Source: Pseudobutyrivibrio ruminis | GTDB lineage: Bacteria; Bacillota; Clostridia; Lachnospirales; Lachnospiraceae | Direction of reading: 5' to 3' | NCBI GenBank assembly: GCA_015057315.1 | Contig: SVER01000002.1 | Coordinates: forward strand, 1 to 64,000 | DNA length: 64,000 nt | In this document: positions 8,555 to 17,211 of the stretch, piece by piece | Layout of the letters: each line of letters starts with the position of its first letter | Position numbering within the stretch: the stretch's first letter is position 1 | Notes under the pieces: generated by a model | The model's database searches: none | Seen by the model: the letters and a program-made list of their open reading frames with translations, nothing else | Told to the model about the DNA's origin: nothing | Made by a program: the position numbers and the translations under genes

Positions 8555-9711
8555 AAAATGGCAAGGTGATTATGGTGATGGATGATGAGGGGAGAGAAAA
8601 CGAAGGGGACTTTATCTGTGCAGCAGAATTTGCAACCACAGAAACAGTAAATCTGATGGCCACAGTGGGCAAAGGTTTAATCTGTATGCCTATGAGTGAA
8701 GAGCTGGCAGAAAAGCTGGCGTTAACTCCTATGGTTAAACATAACACAGACAACCATGAAACCGCATTTACGATATCAATAGATCATGTAGAAACTACCA
8801 CAGGCATATCGGCAGCGGAGCGTGCTCATACAGCCAGAAGCTGTGTAAGTGAGGCATCCACACCACTTGATTTCAGGCGCCCAGGCCACATGTTTCCGCT
8901 GGTGGCAAAGCCAAGAGGAGTGATAGAGCGCCCAGGCCATACAGAGGCCACAGTGGATTTAATGAAGCTGGCAGGGCTGAAGGAATGTGGACTTTGCTGT
9001 GAGATTATGGCAGAGGATGGCAATATGATGCGAGGCGAGGCTTTGCGCAAGCTGGCAGAGGATTTGGGGATAAGCTTTATCACAATCCCCGAGCTTGTGG
9101 AATACAGAAAGGTGTATGACAAGCTGGTGGAATGTGTATCCATCGCCAAAATGCCAACCCGCTATGGCGAGTTTATGGCCCACTGTTACATTAACAAGCT
9201 AAATGGAGAACACCATGTAGCACTTGTGATGGGAGATATTAGTGATGGGCAAAATGTGCTATGTCGTGTTCATTCCGAATGTCTGACTGGAGATGTATTT
9301 GGTTCTATGCGCTGTGACTGTGGCCAGCAGTTTGACGCAGCCATGAAGGCAATCGCAAGGGAAGGTCGAGGAGTGCTTTTATACATGCGCCAGGAGGGCC
9401 GAGGCATTGGACTTGTGAACAAGCTAAAGGCCTACAAGCTCCAGGATGAAGGCATGGACACATTAGATGCCAACATAGCATTAGGCTTCCCAGGAGACAT
9501 GCGAGAGTACTACACCGGTGCCCAGATTCTTAGAGACCTGGGAATCCATTCCCTGAATCTGCTGACAAACAATCCCGACAAGGTCTATCAGCTGAGTGAT
9601 TATGGCATGGAAATAGCCCGCCGCGTTCCTATAGAAATAGAAGCAAACAAATATGACGTGTTCTATCTAAAAACTAAAAAAGCAAGGATGGGACACATAT
9701 TAGAAGTCTAA
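8515..9711 (+). CDS. ribBA: Bifunctional DHBP synthase / GTP cyclohydrolase II
   Basis: 398 residues. The N-terminal half makes 3,4-dihydroxy-2-butanone 4-phosphate from ribulose 5-phosphate; its acidic active-site loop [11 protein letters not shown] is at 23-33 and [11 protein letters not shown] at about 139-149. The C-terminal half is GTP cyclohydrolase II, opening the pathway from GTP; the zinc cysteines are C256, C267 and C269 ([16 protein letters not shown]) and the loop [13 protein letters not shown] is intact. Both halves keep their key residues, so both activities are expected. The start lies within the last 40 bases of ribE and has a GGAAGGGAAG site. A copy of the 47-bp dispersed element follows. 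Confidence 0.97.
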   Translation: MQRESIERAIDDLKNGKVIMVMDDEGRENEGDFICAAEFATTETVNLMATVGKGLICMPMSEELAEKLALTPMVKHNTDNHETAFTISIDHVETTTGISAAERAHTARSCVSEASTPLDFRRPGHMFPLVAKPRGVIERPGHTEATVDLMKLAGLKECGLCCEIMAEDGNMMRGEALRKLAEDLGISFITIPELVEYRKVYDKLVECVSIAKMPTRYGEFMAHCYINKLNGEHHVALVMGDISDGQNVLCRVHSECLTGDVFGSMRCDCGQQFDAAMKAIAREGRGVLLYMRQEGRGIGLVNKLKAYKLQDEGMDTLDANIALGFPGDMREYYTGAQILRDLGIHSLNLLTNNPDKVYQLSDYGMEIARRVPIEIEANKYDVFYLKTKKARMGHILEV

Positions 9712-9713
9712 AA

Positions 9714-9760
9714 GCCTTCTCCCTCTGGGAGAAGGTGTCTGCGCAGCAGACGGATGAGGG
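9714..9760. repeat. 47-bp dispersed palindromic element, copy 1
   Basis: Two adjacent hairpins, CCTTCTCCC-tct-GGGAGAAGG and GTCTGC-gca-GCAGAC, then GGATGAGGG. It lies inside the riboflavin operon between ribBA and ribH. Two more copies are at 11886 and 40591. There is no T run, so it should not terminate; it may affect mRNA processing or be a REP-like mobile palindrome. Confidence 0.85.
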
Positions 9761-9784
9761 CATATTTAAAAGGAGAAAATAATA

Positions 9785-10252
9785 ATGAAAGTTTACGAAG
9801 GAAAACTAGTATCAGAAGGTGTAAAGGTAGGCATCGTAGTAGCCCGCTTCAACGAATTCATCACATCAAAATTATTAGGCGGTGCAATAGACGGCCTTAA
9901 AAGAGAAAATGTAAAGGAAGAAAACATCGAAGTGGCCTGGGTGCCTGGGGCCTTTGAAATCCCACTTATTGCAAAGAAGATGGCAGATAGTAAAAAATAT
10001 GATGCAATAATTTGCCTTGGAGCAGTTATCCGTGGGGCAACATCTCACTACGATTATGTATGCGCAGAGGTTTCGAAGGGTGTGGCTCAGGTTAGCATGA
10101 ACGCAGGAATCCCAGTAATGTTTGGGGTGCTTACAACAGACACAATAGAGCAGGCTGTAGAGCGCGCCGGCACAAAGGCAGGCAACAAAGGCTTTGAGTG
10201 TGCCCAGGGGGCAATCGAGATGGTTAATCTCATCAATGAGCTGAATAAATAA
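9785..10252 (+). CDS. ribH: 6,7-dimethyl-8-ribityllumazine synthase
   Basis: 155 residues, the family size. Condenses the RibBA and RibD products to lumazine, usually as an icosahedral shell. Family motifs are clear: [39 protein letters not shown] (with the catalytic histidine in TSHYDY) and [15 protein letters not shown] with the phosphate-binding arginine in VERAG. It is last in the operon, separated from ribBA by 73 bases that hold a dispersed repeat, and preceded by an AAAAGGAG ribosome site. A terminator follows. Confidence 0.97.
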   Translation: MKVYEGKLVSEGVKVGIVVARFNEFITSKLLGGAIDGLKRENVKEENIEVAWVPGAFEIPLIAKKMADSKKYDAIICLGAVIRGATSHYDYVCAEVSKGVAQVSMNAGIPVMFGVLTTDTIEQAVERAGTKAGNKGFECAQGAIEMVNLINELNK

Positions 10253-10288
10253 TAAAGACAAAAAATTGACATCACATAGTAAAGATTT

Positions 10289-10359
10289 AAAAGTCTCATA
10301 AATATTTTGTTTGATATTATGTCATTATCAAATAAAACGTTTATGAGGCTTTATTTTTT
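10289..10359 (+). terminator. Terminator of the riboflavin operon
   Basis: AAAGTCTCATAAA (10290-10302) pairs with TTTATGAGGCTTT (10340-10352) followed by ATTTTTT. The loop itself contains a second stem (TTGTTTGATA with TATCAAATAA). It ends 36 bases before the next gene. Confidence 0.8.
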
Positions 10360-10395
10360 GTAAAAGGAGCCGGTATTTTAAGGAGGGTAATTAAA

Positions 10396-11880
10396 ATGAC
10401 AAACATGCCAAATGTAAAAATTGGTGTAGTAGCAGTATCTCGTGACTGCTTTCCAGAAAGCTTATCAGTAAATAGAAGAAAGGCACTTATTGAGGCCTAT
10501 ACAAAGAAGTACGGTTCAGAGCACATCTATGAGTGCCCAGTATGTATCGTAGAGAGCGAAATCCACATGGTACAGGCTCTTGAGGATATTAAGAAAGCTG
10601 GATGTAACGCACTTTGCGTATACCTTGGAAACTTTGGTCCAGAAATTTCTGAGACACTTCTTGCTAAGCACTTTGATGGACCTAAGATGTTCTGTGCAGC
10701 AGCTGAGGAGTCAGGCAACAGCTTACTTGATGGTAGAGGAGATGCTTACTGCGGTATGCTTAACGCAAGCTACAACTTACAGCTTCGTAACATCAAGGCT
10801 TACATCCCAGAGTATCCAGTAGGAGATGCTGAGGATTGTGCAGATATGATTCATGATTTCGAGCCAATTGCTCGTGCTGTAATCGCACTTTCAGACCTTA
10901 AGATTATCAGCTTTGGACCACGTCCACTTAACTTCCTTGCTTGCAACGCACCAATCAAGCAGCTTTACAACCTTGGTGTTGAAATCGAGGAGAACTCAGA
11001 GCTTGATCTTTTCGAAGCATTCAACAAGCATGAAGGTGATAGCCGTATTCCAGAGGTTGTTGCAGACATGGAGAAGGAGCTTGGCGCTGGTAACAAGAAG
11101 CCAGAGGTTCTTGCTAAGCTTGCTCAGTACGAGCTTACACTTAAGGATTGGGTAAGAGATCACAAGGGATATCGTAAATACGTAGCAATCGCTGGCAAGT
11201 GCTGGCCTGCATTCCAGACACAGTTTGGTTTTGTTCCTTGCTATGTAAACTCTCGTCTTACAGGTGAAGGAATCCCTGTATCTTGCGAGGTTGATATCTA
11301 CGGATGTCTTTCAGAATTTATCGGTACAGTTGTATCAGAGGATGTTGTTACACTTCTTGATATCAATAACTCAGTACCAAAGGATATGTACAACGAGGAA
11401 ATCAAGGGTAAGACAAACTACACACTTGAGGATACATTCATGGGATTCCACTGCGGAAATACATGCTCTAAGAAGCTTGCATTCTGCGAGATGAGAAACC
11501 AGAAGATTATGGCTCGTTCACTTCCAGTAGAGGTTACAAACGGAACACTTGAAGGAGATATTGCTCCAGGCGAAATCACATTCTACAGACTTCAGTCTAC
11601 AGCTGATAACATCCTTCGTGCTTATATTGCACAGGGCGAGGTTCTTCCAGTTGCAACTAAGTCATTCGGTTCAATCGGTGTATTTGCTATTCCTGAAATG
11701 GGACGCTTCTATCGTCACTGGTTAATCGAGAAGGGATTCCCACATCACGGAGCTGTTGCATTCGGACATTTTGGAAAGGCTCTCTTTGAGGTATTCAAGT
11801 ACATTGGAGTAGAGGTTGATGAAATCGGATACAACCAGCCAGCAGGCGTACGTTACCCTACAGAGAATCCATGGAGATAA
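10396..11880 (+). CDS. L-fucose/L-arabinose isomerase family protein
   Basis: 494 residues of the COG2407 family, aldose-ketose isomerases that use Mn2+ for fucose, arabinose or related sugars. Visible family features are the N-terminal Rossmann-like start (VKIGVVAVSRDCFPESL), the metal-site strand GIPVSCEVDIYGCL (Glu and Asp), LLDINN, and the C-terminal HHGAVAFGHFGKALFE with histidines. The substrate cannot be read from the sequence; the downstream xylulokinase-like gene suggests that the ketose product is phosphorylated at once. The start has GGAGGGTAATTAAA. Codon use is rich in GCA/GTA/CTT, typical of a well-expressed gene here. A dispersed repeat separates it from the kinase. Confidence 0.9.
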   Translation: MTNMPNVKIGVVAVSRDCFPESLSVNRRKALIEAYTKKYGSEHIYECPVCIVESEIHMVQALEDIKKAGCNALCVYLGNFGPEISETLLAKHFDGPKMFCAAAEESGNSLLDGRGDAYCGMLNASYNLQLRNIKAYIPEYPVGDAEDCADMIHDFEPIARAVIALSDLKIISFGPRPLNFLACNAPIKQLYNLGVEIEENSELDLFEAFNKHEGDSRIPEVVADMEKELGAGNKKPEVLAKLAQYELTLKDWVRDHKGYRKYVAIAGKCWPAFQTQFGFVPCYVNSRLTGEGIPVSCEVDIYGCLSEFIGTVVSEDVVTLLDINNSVPKDMYNEEIKGKTNYTLEDTFMGFHCGNTCSKKLAFCEMRNQKIMARSLPVEVTNGTLEGDIAPGEITFYRLQSTADNILRAYIAQGEVLPVATKSFGSIGVFAIPEMGRFYRHWLIEKGFPHHGAVAFGHFGKALFEVFKYIGVEVDEIGYNQPAGVRYPTENPWR

Positions 11881-11885
11881 TTTAA

Positions 11886-11932
11886 GGCTTCCCCCTCTGG
11901 GGGAAGCTGTCAGCGTAGCTGACTGATGAGGG
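11886..11932. repeat. 47-bp dispersed palindromic element, copy 2
   Basis: GCTTCCCCC-tct-GGGGGAAGC followed by GTCAGC-gta-GCTGAC and TGATGAGGG. Compared with the other copies both arms of each stem differ in a paired way, so the base pairing is kept while the sequence changes. It lies between the isomerase and kinase genes of one operon, six bases after the isomerase stop. Confidence 0.85.
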
Positions 11933-11951
11933 TATAAAGGAGATTATAGTT

Positions 11952-13409
11952 ATGTATTATATTGGAGTTGATTTAGGAACTTCTGCAGTTAAGCTACTCC
12001 TGATGTCAGGGGATGGCACGATTGCAAAAATCGTTTCAAAAGAATACGCGCTAAGCTTCCCACATCCAGGTTGGTCTGAGCAGAAGCCAGAGGACTGGTG
12101 GACTCAGGTAGTAGCTGGTATCAAGGAGCTTACTTCAGAGGTTGATAAGACACAGGTTGCCGGTATTTCATTTGGTGGTCAGATGCATGGTCTTGTAACA
12201 CTTGATGCAGATGACAATGTTATCCGTCCAGCTATCCTTTGGAATGACGGACGTACAGGAAAAGAGACAGAGTACCTTAACACAGTCATCGGTAAGGATA
12301 AGTTATCAGAGTACACAGCAAATATCGCATTCGCTGGCTTCACAGCTCCTAAGATTCTTTGGATGCAGGAGAATGAGCCAGACCTTTGGTCGAAGGTAGC
12401 AAAGATTATGCTTCCTAAGGATTACATTGCTTACAAGCTTTCAGGAAGCTTCTGCACAGATTATTCTGATGCCAGCGGTATGCTTCTTTTAGATGTTAAG
12501 AACCGTTGCTGGAGCAAGGAAATGATGGACATCTGCCACGTTTCAGAGGCTCAGCTTCCAAAACTTTATGAAAGCTACGAAGTAGTAGGAATAATCAAGC
12601 CAGAAGTAGCTTCAGAGCTTGGCTTTACAAATGATGTTAAGATTATTGCAGGTGCTGGCGACAATGCTGCAGCAGCTGTTGGTACAGGTACAGTTGGAGA
12701 GGGCAAGTGCAACCTTTCAATTGGTACATCTGGTACAATCTTCATCTCTAGCAAGAACTTTACAGTAGACCCTGCAAACGCACTTCACTCATTTGACCAC
12801 GCTGATGGTGGCTATCACCTTATGGGATGTATGCTTTCAGCTGCATCTTGCAACAAGTGGTGGATGGATGAAATCCTTAAGACTAAGGATTACCCAGCAG
12901 AGCAGGCAGGCATCAAGAATCTTGGTGAGAACCGTGTATTCTACCTTCCATACCTTATGGGAGAGCGTAGCCCACACAATAATCCAGATGCACGTGCTAT
13001 GTTCATTGGTATGTCTATGGACACAACTCGTGAGGATATGACACAGGCTGTTCTTGAAGGTGTTGCTTTCGGTCTTCGTGATTCTCTTGAGGTTGCCAGA
13101 AGCCAGGGAATTAAGATTGAGCGTTCTAAGATTTGCGGCGGTGGTGCAAAGAGCCCATTATGGCAGCAGATTATTGCATCAGTAATGAATCTTAAGCTTG
13201 ATATCCTTGAGAACGAGGAAGGCCCAGGACTTGGTGGAGCTATTCTTGCAGCAGTAGGATGCGGAGAGTATGCATCAGTAGAAGAGGCTTGCGAAAAGCT
13301 TGTAAAGGTTAAGACTACAGTTGAGCCTGATCCAGAATTAATTCGTAAATACGAAGAGAGATATCAGGAATTTAAGAAGCTTTACCCAACAGTAAAAAGC
13401 TTATTCTAA
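11952..13409 (+). CDS. xylB: FGGY-family sugar kinase, xylulokinase type
   Basis: 485 residues, close to the XylB length. Phosphorylates a ketopentose (D-xylulose in the characterised family) with ATP for entry to the pentose phosphate pathway. The ATPase-fold phosphate loop MYYIGVDLGTSAVKLLL is at the N terminus, the substrate strand GISFGGQMHGLV near 75-86 is typical of xylulokinases, and GAGDNAAAAVGTG and KICGGGAKSPLWQQI mark the second domain. Downstream partner of the isomerase, with AAAGGAGATTATAGTT before ATG. With that neighbour the true substrate might be ribulose or another ketose rather than xylulose. A strong terminator follows. Confidence 0.92.
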   Translation: MYYIGVDLGTSAVKLLLMSGDGTIAKIVSKEYALSFPHPGWSEQKPEDWWTQVVAGIKELTSEVDKTQVAGISFGGQMHGLVTLDADDNVIRPAILWNDGRTGKETEYLNTVIGKDKLSEYTANIAFAGFTAPKILWMQENEPDLWSKVAKIMLPKDYIAYKLSGSFCTDYSDASGMLLLDVKNRCWSKEMMDICHVSEAQLPKLYESYEVVGIIKPEVASELGFTNDVKIIAGAGDNAAAAVGTGTVGEGKCNLSIGTSGTIFISSKNFTVDPANALHSFDHADGGYHLMGCMLSAASCNKWWMDEILKTKDYPAEQAGIKNLGENRVFYLPYLMGERSPHNNPDARAMFIGMSMDTTREDMTQAVLEGVAFGLRDSLEVARSQGIKIERSKICGGGAKSPLWQQIIASVMNLKLDILENEEGPGLGGAILAAVGCGEYASVEEACEKLVKVKTTVEPDPELIRKYEERYQEFKKLYPTVKSLF

Positions 13410-13420
13410 TTTTAGACATT

Positions 13421-13455
13421 AAAAAGCTAGTCCCATTTTTAGGACTAGCTTTTTT
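13421..13455. terminator. Bidirectional terminator
   Basis: AAAAAGCTAGTCC (13421-13433) pairs with GGACTAGCTTTTT (13442-13454). A-run on one side and T-run on the other let it serve both the kinase gene and the convergent minus-strand gene. Confidence 0.9.
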
Positions 13456-13459
13456 AGAC

Positions 13460-14143
13460 TTATTTCTGAGAGAAATAGCTATCAATTCCATTAGCAATTC
13501 CCTTTACTAAATCTTGATTAGTATCAGCATTTCCGTTATCAGAACCAATCTGTACCTTTGCAGTAGGAACTGCGCACCAGTTAATGATTGATTCTTCATC
13601 GGATTCTACAACCTTGCTTTTTTCGATTTTAGTATTCTGATTAACAGAGCCTAAAATTGCATCGGAAAGCAGGCGGCTGTTTTCGTAATTCCCATAGTTA
13701 TAAGGGTTATCTGATGTCTGGCAAACAATATTAAGACCAGCCTTTTCTTTTCCGGAAATGGCTACTAATATGTCAGCATTTGAAGTGTTAGCTATCATAG
13801 CGCGTCCGCTGTTGCTGATATCTACATCATTTGTATCTCTTGTGAGGATTACAGTATAGCCCTGTTCTGCAAGAATAACGCTTAACTTTTCGGCAATCTG
13901 TAGATTAGTATTGCAGTCAAATTCATCTGAAATCTCTGGGGTAGATTTAAAAGCACCAGGACCAACAGGCTCCTTCTTATTGTTTTTAGTCTCTTGACCA
14001 CAAGGATCGATGACAATTACCTTAGAAGTATTATCATTTTTCACTGATTGTTTAGCTTCTGCGGTGAGACTAGGAGCAATTATAGCAAACAGGAGTATTA
14101 CTACAATACTTTTTCTCAATTTGTGAACCATGTTGTTTTTCAT
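13460..14143 (-). CDS. Exported amidase_3-like protein, zinc ligands lost
   Basis: 227 residues. Residues about 11-29 form a signal peptide (IVVILLFAIIAPSLTAEAKQ). The rest follows the N-acetylmuramoyl-L-alanine amidase (Amidase_3) pattern: KVIVIDPCGQ (41-50), GPGAF, a glutamate-containing segment near 70-75, LAEQGYTVILTRDTND (91-106), RAMIANTSNADILVAIS (114-130). In active enzymes the first motif is DPGHQ/DPGHGG and the last ends SIHAN; here the two zinc histidines are replaced by G49 and S130. So it is probably not catalytic; it may bind peptidoglycan or another ligand. It is divergent from an NlpC/P60 gene with 141 bases between starts. The fold call is moderately sure. Confidence 0.75.
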   Translation of the reverse strand: MKNNMVHKLRKSIVVILLFAIIAPSLTAEAKQSVKNDNTSKVIVIDPCGQETKNNKKEPVGPGAFKSTPEISDEFDCNTNLQIAEKLSVILAEQGYTVILTRDTNDVDISNSGRAMIANTSNADILVAISGKEKAGLNIVCQTSDNPYNYGNYENSRLLSDAILGSVNQNTKIEKSKVVESDEESIINWCAVPTAKVQIGSDNGNADTNQDLVKGIANGIDSYFSQK

Positions 14144-14284
14144 ATATAAGTCACACTCCCCTCTCCATTATTTTGTGTAACTATATTATGGTCTATATAT
14201 GTGAAAAAATGATGATATTTGACCCCTTTTTGGCATAAAATGATATATTTTATGAAAAGAATATAGTTATTAACGGAGGAGATT

Positions 14285-15694
14285 ATGAAAAGAAAGCAAA
14301 TACTTGCTGCAGTCGCAGCATTTGTAGCCATCGTAGCTATGGAAGTAAATACCTTACCAGTGGAGGCGAAGGTTAATACTGAAAGCACAGTAACACAGGA
14401 GATGTGTACATCTACATATTGGAACAGCATGTCAGCAAATAATGGAAATGTACTGATGGATGCAGGCTTGATTGATGCCTATAATGCTAAGGCATTAAAG
14501 ACTAAAGAATGCAATATGTTTGATTTGACAGCCATGGATGGAAGCTTTAACGCCACTGAATTAAAGGGGACTGTAGCAAAGGCCATCTTATCTGAAATGC
14601 CCCAAAAGCCAATTTATGTAAATAGCGCACCGGTGGATACAGCACTTTTCTACAATGCAGTTTCTCAGTTAGTGCTTGCAACAGGATGGGATGGGGTAGT
14701 CAGCCCTAAATATGCATTAGCTGTAAGTCAGACTGAAATCAAATCCATCCCTGTTGTTGATTACGTAGGTTATAGCCAGACAGATTCTGATGATGAAATA
14801 ATTTTGTCTAGCTTAAAGGTGAATGAGCCTTTTGTAATTAAGCAATGTGCAAATGTTAATAACCATGTATTTTACTATGGTTATTCAAACAATGTAAGCG
14901 GATGGGTTCTTGCTGATGATTTAGCTATTTGTGATACTAAGGCCGAGTGGCTTAATATGTGGCAGACCAAAACAAATGGAAAGGATTTTATTGTTGTTAC
15001 AACAGATTATTTCACATTGTCAGAATCGCACTATGCTCCTGCAACATCTGGGGTAAAGCTTACTATGGGAACGACCCTAAAGCTGGTTCCTGATAATGAT
15101 ATTCCAAGGAATATTGCAATGCGTGGTACCTGGAACAATTATGTGGTATATCTACCTACCAGGGATGCAAATGGAAGATTTGTTAAGCAGATGGCACTTG
15201 TTGCTCAGAATAAGGATGTAAATGTTGGATATCTACCTTTAACATCAGCTAATGTTGTGGATTTATCCTTTAAATATCTGGGAGATACCTACGGCTGGGG
15301 TGGAATGCTTGATTCTGTTGATTGCTCTGCATTAGTGAGAAATGTATATAAATGCTTTGGTTTGGAAATGCCTAGAAATACAAGCTGGCAAAAGGAAGTT
15401 CCAGGAACCTGCTTTGATGTAGGAGAATACGACAATGCAAGCAAAACATCAATAATTGCAGCCTGTATCCCAGGCACAGCCCTATATCTACCAGGCCACA
15501 CAATGATTTATCTTGGTACAGTGAATGGCGTACCTTATGTAATCAGTGCCATGGGGTCAGCTTCTGATAGCACAGGGGCATTTGATGTGGTGTCGCAGAA
15601 TTCTGTAACAGTTACGCCACTTACGGTACGCCGCAGAAATGGGGCTACCTGGCTGGAAAGTATTAATGGAATAGTGATTCCTTGGAATAGGTAA
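14285..15694 (+). CDS. Exported NlpC/P60 cell-wall endopeptidase with SH3-like domains
   Basis: 469 residues. A signal peptide (KRKQILAAVAAFVAIVAMEVNTLPVEA) is followed by an N-terminal region of unknown fold, SH3-like segments at about 170-300 (EPFVIKQCANVNNHVFYYGYSNNVSGWV and a second one) and a C-terminal NlpC/P60 domain from about 325. The catalytic cysteine is C347 (YGWGGMLDSVDCSALV), the histidine H405 (PGHTMIYLG); the third polar residue lies in the following strand. Such enzymes cleave D-Glu-diamino acid bonds in peptidoglycan stems during wall remodelling. The start has GGAGGAGATT before ATG. It has its own terminator. Domain order resembles SH3-containing NlpC proteins of clostridia. 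Confidence 0.9.
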   Translation: MKRKQILAAVAAFVAIVAMEVNTLPVEAKVNTESTVTQEMCTSTYWNSMSANNGNVLMDAGLIDAYNAKALKTKECNMFDLTAMDGSFNATELKGTVAKAILSEMPQKPIYVNSAPVDTALFYNAVSQLVLATGWDGVVSPKYALAVSQTEIKSIPVVDYVGYSQTDSDDEIILSSLKVNEPFVIKQCANVNNHVFYYGYSNNVSGWVLADDLAICDTKAEWLNMWQTKTNGKDFIVVTTDYFTLSESHYAPATSGVKLTMGTTLKLVPDNDIPRNIAMRGTWNNYVVYLPTRDANGRFVKQMALVAQNKDVNVGYLPLTSANVVDLSFKYLGDTYGWGGMLDSVDCSALVRNVYKCFGLEMPRNTSWQKEVPGTCFDVGEYDNASKTSIIAACIPGTALYLPGHTMIYLGTVNGVPYVISAMGSASDSTGAFDVVSQNSVTVTPLTVRRRNGATWLESINGIVIPWNR

Positions 15695-15698
15695 TTTA

Positions 15699-15726
15699 GG
15701 CTTCCCCTCAAGGGGAAGCCTTTTTT
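15699..15726 (+). terminator. Intrinsic terminator of the NlpC/P60 gene
   Basis: GGCTTCCCC-tcaa-GGGGAAGCC followed by TTTTTT. The stem sequence resembles the first hairpin of the 47-bp dispersed element, which may have given rise to it. Confidence 0.92.
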
Positions 15727-15778
15727 ATGCCTTTTTATAATTAAAAAGGATTTTTCAGAAAATTTTTTATTTTAGGTA

Positions 15779-15847
15779 TTGACTTCCTACGTCTGTCGTA
15801 GTATATTTACTTCATCAGATGAAATACTTCATCTGTCGTAGTACGAC
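15779..15847 (+). promoter_or_regulatory. Promoter with nested operators of the PadR module
   Basis: TTGACT (15779-15784), 17 bases, TATATT (15802-15807). An inverted repeat CTACG-TCTGT-CGTAG fills the spacer between -35 and -10. Downstream are TTCATCAGATGAA and GTCGTAGTACGAC (15835-15847), and the word CATCTGTCGTAG-like recurs. PadR repressors usually bind such palindromes at their own promoter, so autoregulation is likely. Confidence 0.75.
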
Positions 15848-15874
15848 AAACAAAGTAAATTGTTAGGAGGGCAT

Positions 15875-16213
15875 ATGGTAGAAATCAGTAGTGATGTAAT
15901 CCGTGGCTACAATGACACCATGATTCTTAGCATTCTTTTACAGGAACCATCCTATGGATATGAGATTTCCAAGCAGATTAAGACAATCACCGATGGAAAA
16001 TACGTAATAAAGGAAACCACCCTTTATTCAGCCTTCACCAGGATGGAGAAGAATGGATACATAGAATCCTTCGTAGCCAGTCAGGATCTTGAGGGAAATG
16101 GTAAGAAGCGTACCTATTATCGCATAACCGATGCCGGAAGGGATTTTTACAAGGATAAATGCGAAGAATGGGAACTGACTAAGGACGTAGTTGAGAAATT
16201 TATTTCAAAGTAG
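15875..16213 (+). CDS. PadR-family transcriptional regulator
   Basis: 112 residues. A winged-helix DNA-binding protein of the PadR type: LSILLQEPSYGYEISKQIK (helix 1 to recognition region), TLYSAFTRMEKNGYIES and the wing GKKRTYYRITDAGRDF. It should repress its own operon and respond to membrane or phenolic stress, by analogy with PadR genes next to HAAS-domain genes. ATG 15875 has GGAGGG three bases before it; an upstream in-frame TTG is less likely. The gene is followed after 19 bases by a HAAS-domain membrane protein and a DUF4097 protein, the usual three-gene set in Firmicutes. Confidence 0.93.
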   Translation: MVEISSDVIRGYNDTMILSILLQEPSYGYEISKQIKTITDGKYVIKETTLYSAFTRMEKNGYIESFVASQDLEGNGKKRTYYRITDAGRDFYKDKCEEWELTKDVVEKFISK

Positions 16214-16232
16214 TTGGGAAGAGGAGAAAGAT

Positions 16233-17207
16233 ATGGAAACAATTAGAAATTATTTGGATGCAATGTTTGCTAATATGCCAAATACGCCAGAGGTTAAGAA
16301 AGCAAAGGCTGAGCTTCTTACCATGATGGAAGATAAGTATAACGAGCTTATTGAAGAGGGTGAAACAGAGAATAGCGCAGTAGGCACAGTTATTTCAGAG
16401 TTTGGTAATCTGGATGAGCTTGCTGAGGACCTTGGCCTTTCAAAGGAAGTAGAAGAGACAAAGGAGAGAGTTAGCGAGAAGCCACGTCGCTTCGTTAGCA
16501 TGGACGAGGTAAGAGCTTATCTTGATGAGGAAAGAAAAGACGGATTATTTATCGGAATCGGCGTAATGCTTTGCATTATGTGTGTAGTACCAATGATTTT
16601 GGCAGAAGGAATTCCAGGAATCTTTATCAGTAAATCAGCCGAAAACATTGGAATGGTTGGAATGTTTTTGATGATAGCAATAGCAGTTGCATTGTTTGTG
16701 TACAGAGGAATTAACAGCAATGATTGGAAATTCCTTAAGAAGGAACCATGCCAGATTGATATGGCTACAGCCCAGATGGTAAAGGAAAGAAAGAACAGCT
16801 ACAAACCAACCCACGCACTTCTTATGACTATTGGTGTAGTTTTGTGTGTACTTTGCTGGTTACCATGTGCCATCATCGAAATTGATTTTGTTGCAGCCTT
16901 CATTTTCCTTTTTGTTGGAATCGGTGTATTTCTATTTATATATAGCAGCTCAGTTATGGGCAGCTTTGATACAATCCTTAAACTTAACGATGAAAAGACC
17001 ATCAGCGGCAGCTATGGCAAGGAGGATGATATCGTGTATGTAAACAAAACAGCTACAATAATAATGGAAGTTTATTGGACAACAGTTACTTGCATTTACC
17101 TTATGATAAGCTTCATCACATTCGACTGGGGCAGAACATGGATTATATGGATTATAGGAGCTATTGTTCATCATATTCTTAAAATCGCACTTGCAAAGGA
17201 GGATTAG
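16233..17207 (+). CDS. HAAS-domain membrane protein
   Basis: 324 residues. Residues 1 to about 75 are a HAAS/DUF1700-like helical domain (ETIRNYLDAMFANMPNTPEVKKAKAELLTMMEDKYNELIEEG, written here only as a region; then FGNLDELAEDLGL). It is followed by several membrane segments: about 100-125, 140-160, 195-215, 222-245 and 275-320. These proteins accompany PadR regulators and DUF4097 proteins and are thought to act in envelope stress sensing; no reaction is known. ATG 16233 follows GAGGAG; the frame is open upstream but lacks a site. Four bases separate it from the DUF4097 start. Confidence 0.85.
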   Translation: METIRNYLDAMFANMPNTPEVKKAKAELLTMMEDKYNELIEEGETENSAVGTVISEFGNLDELAEDLGLSKEVEETKERVSEKPRRFVSMDEVRAYLDEERKDGLFIGIGVMLCIMCVVPMILAEGIPGIFISKSAENIGMVGMFLMIAIAVALFVYRGINSNDWKFLKKEPCQIDMATAQMVKERKNSYKPTHALLMTIGVVLCVLCWLPCAIIEIDFVAAFIFLFVGIGVFLFIYSSSVMGSFDTILKLNDEKTISGSYGKEDDIVYVNKTATIIMEVYWTTVTCIYLMISFITFDWGRTWIIWIIGAIVHHILKIALAKED

Positions 17208-17211
17208 AGCT

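Noticed and set aside
14140-14430. Minus-strand frame before the NlpC/P60 gene
   Set aside because: It overlaps the signal peptide of a clear gene and the amidase-like start, without a ribosome site.
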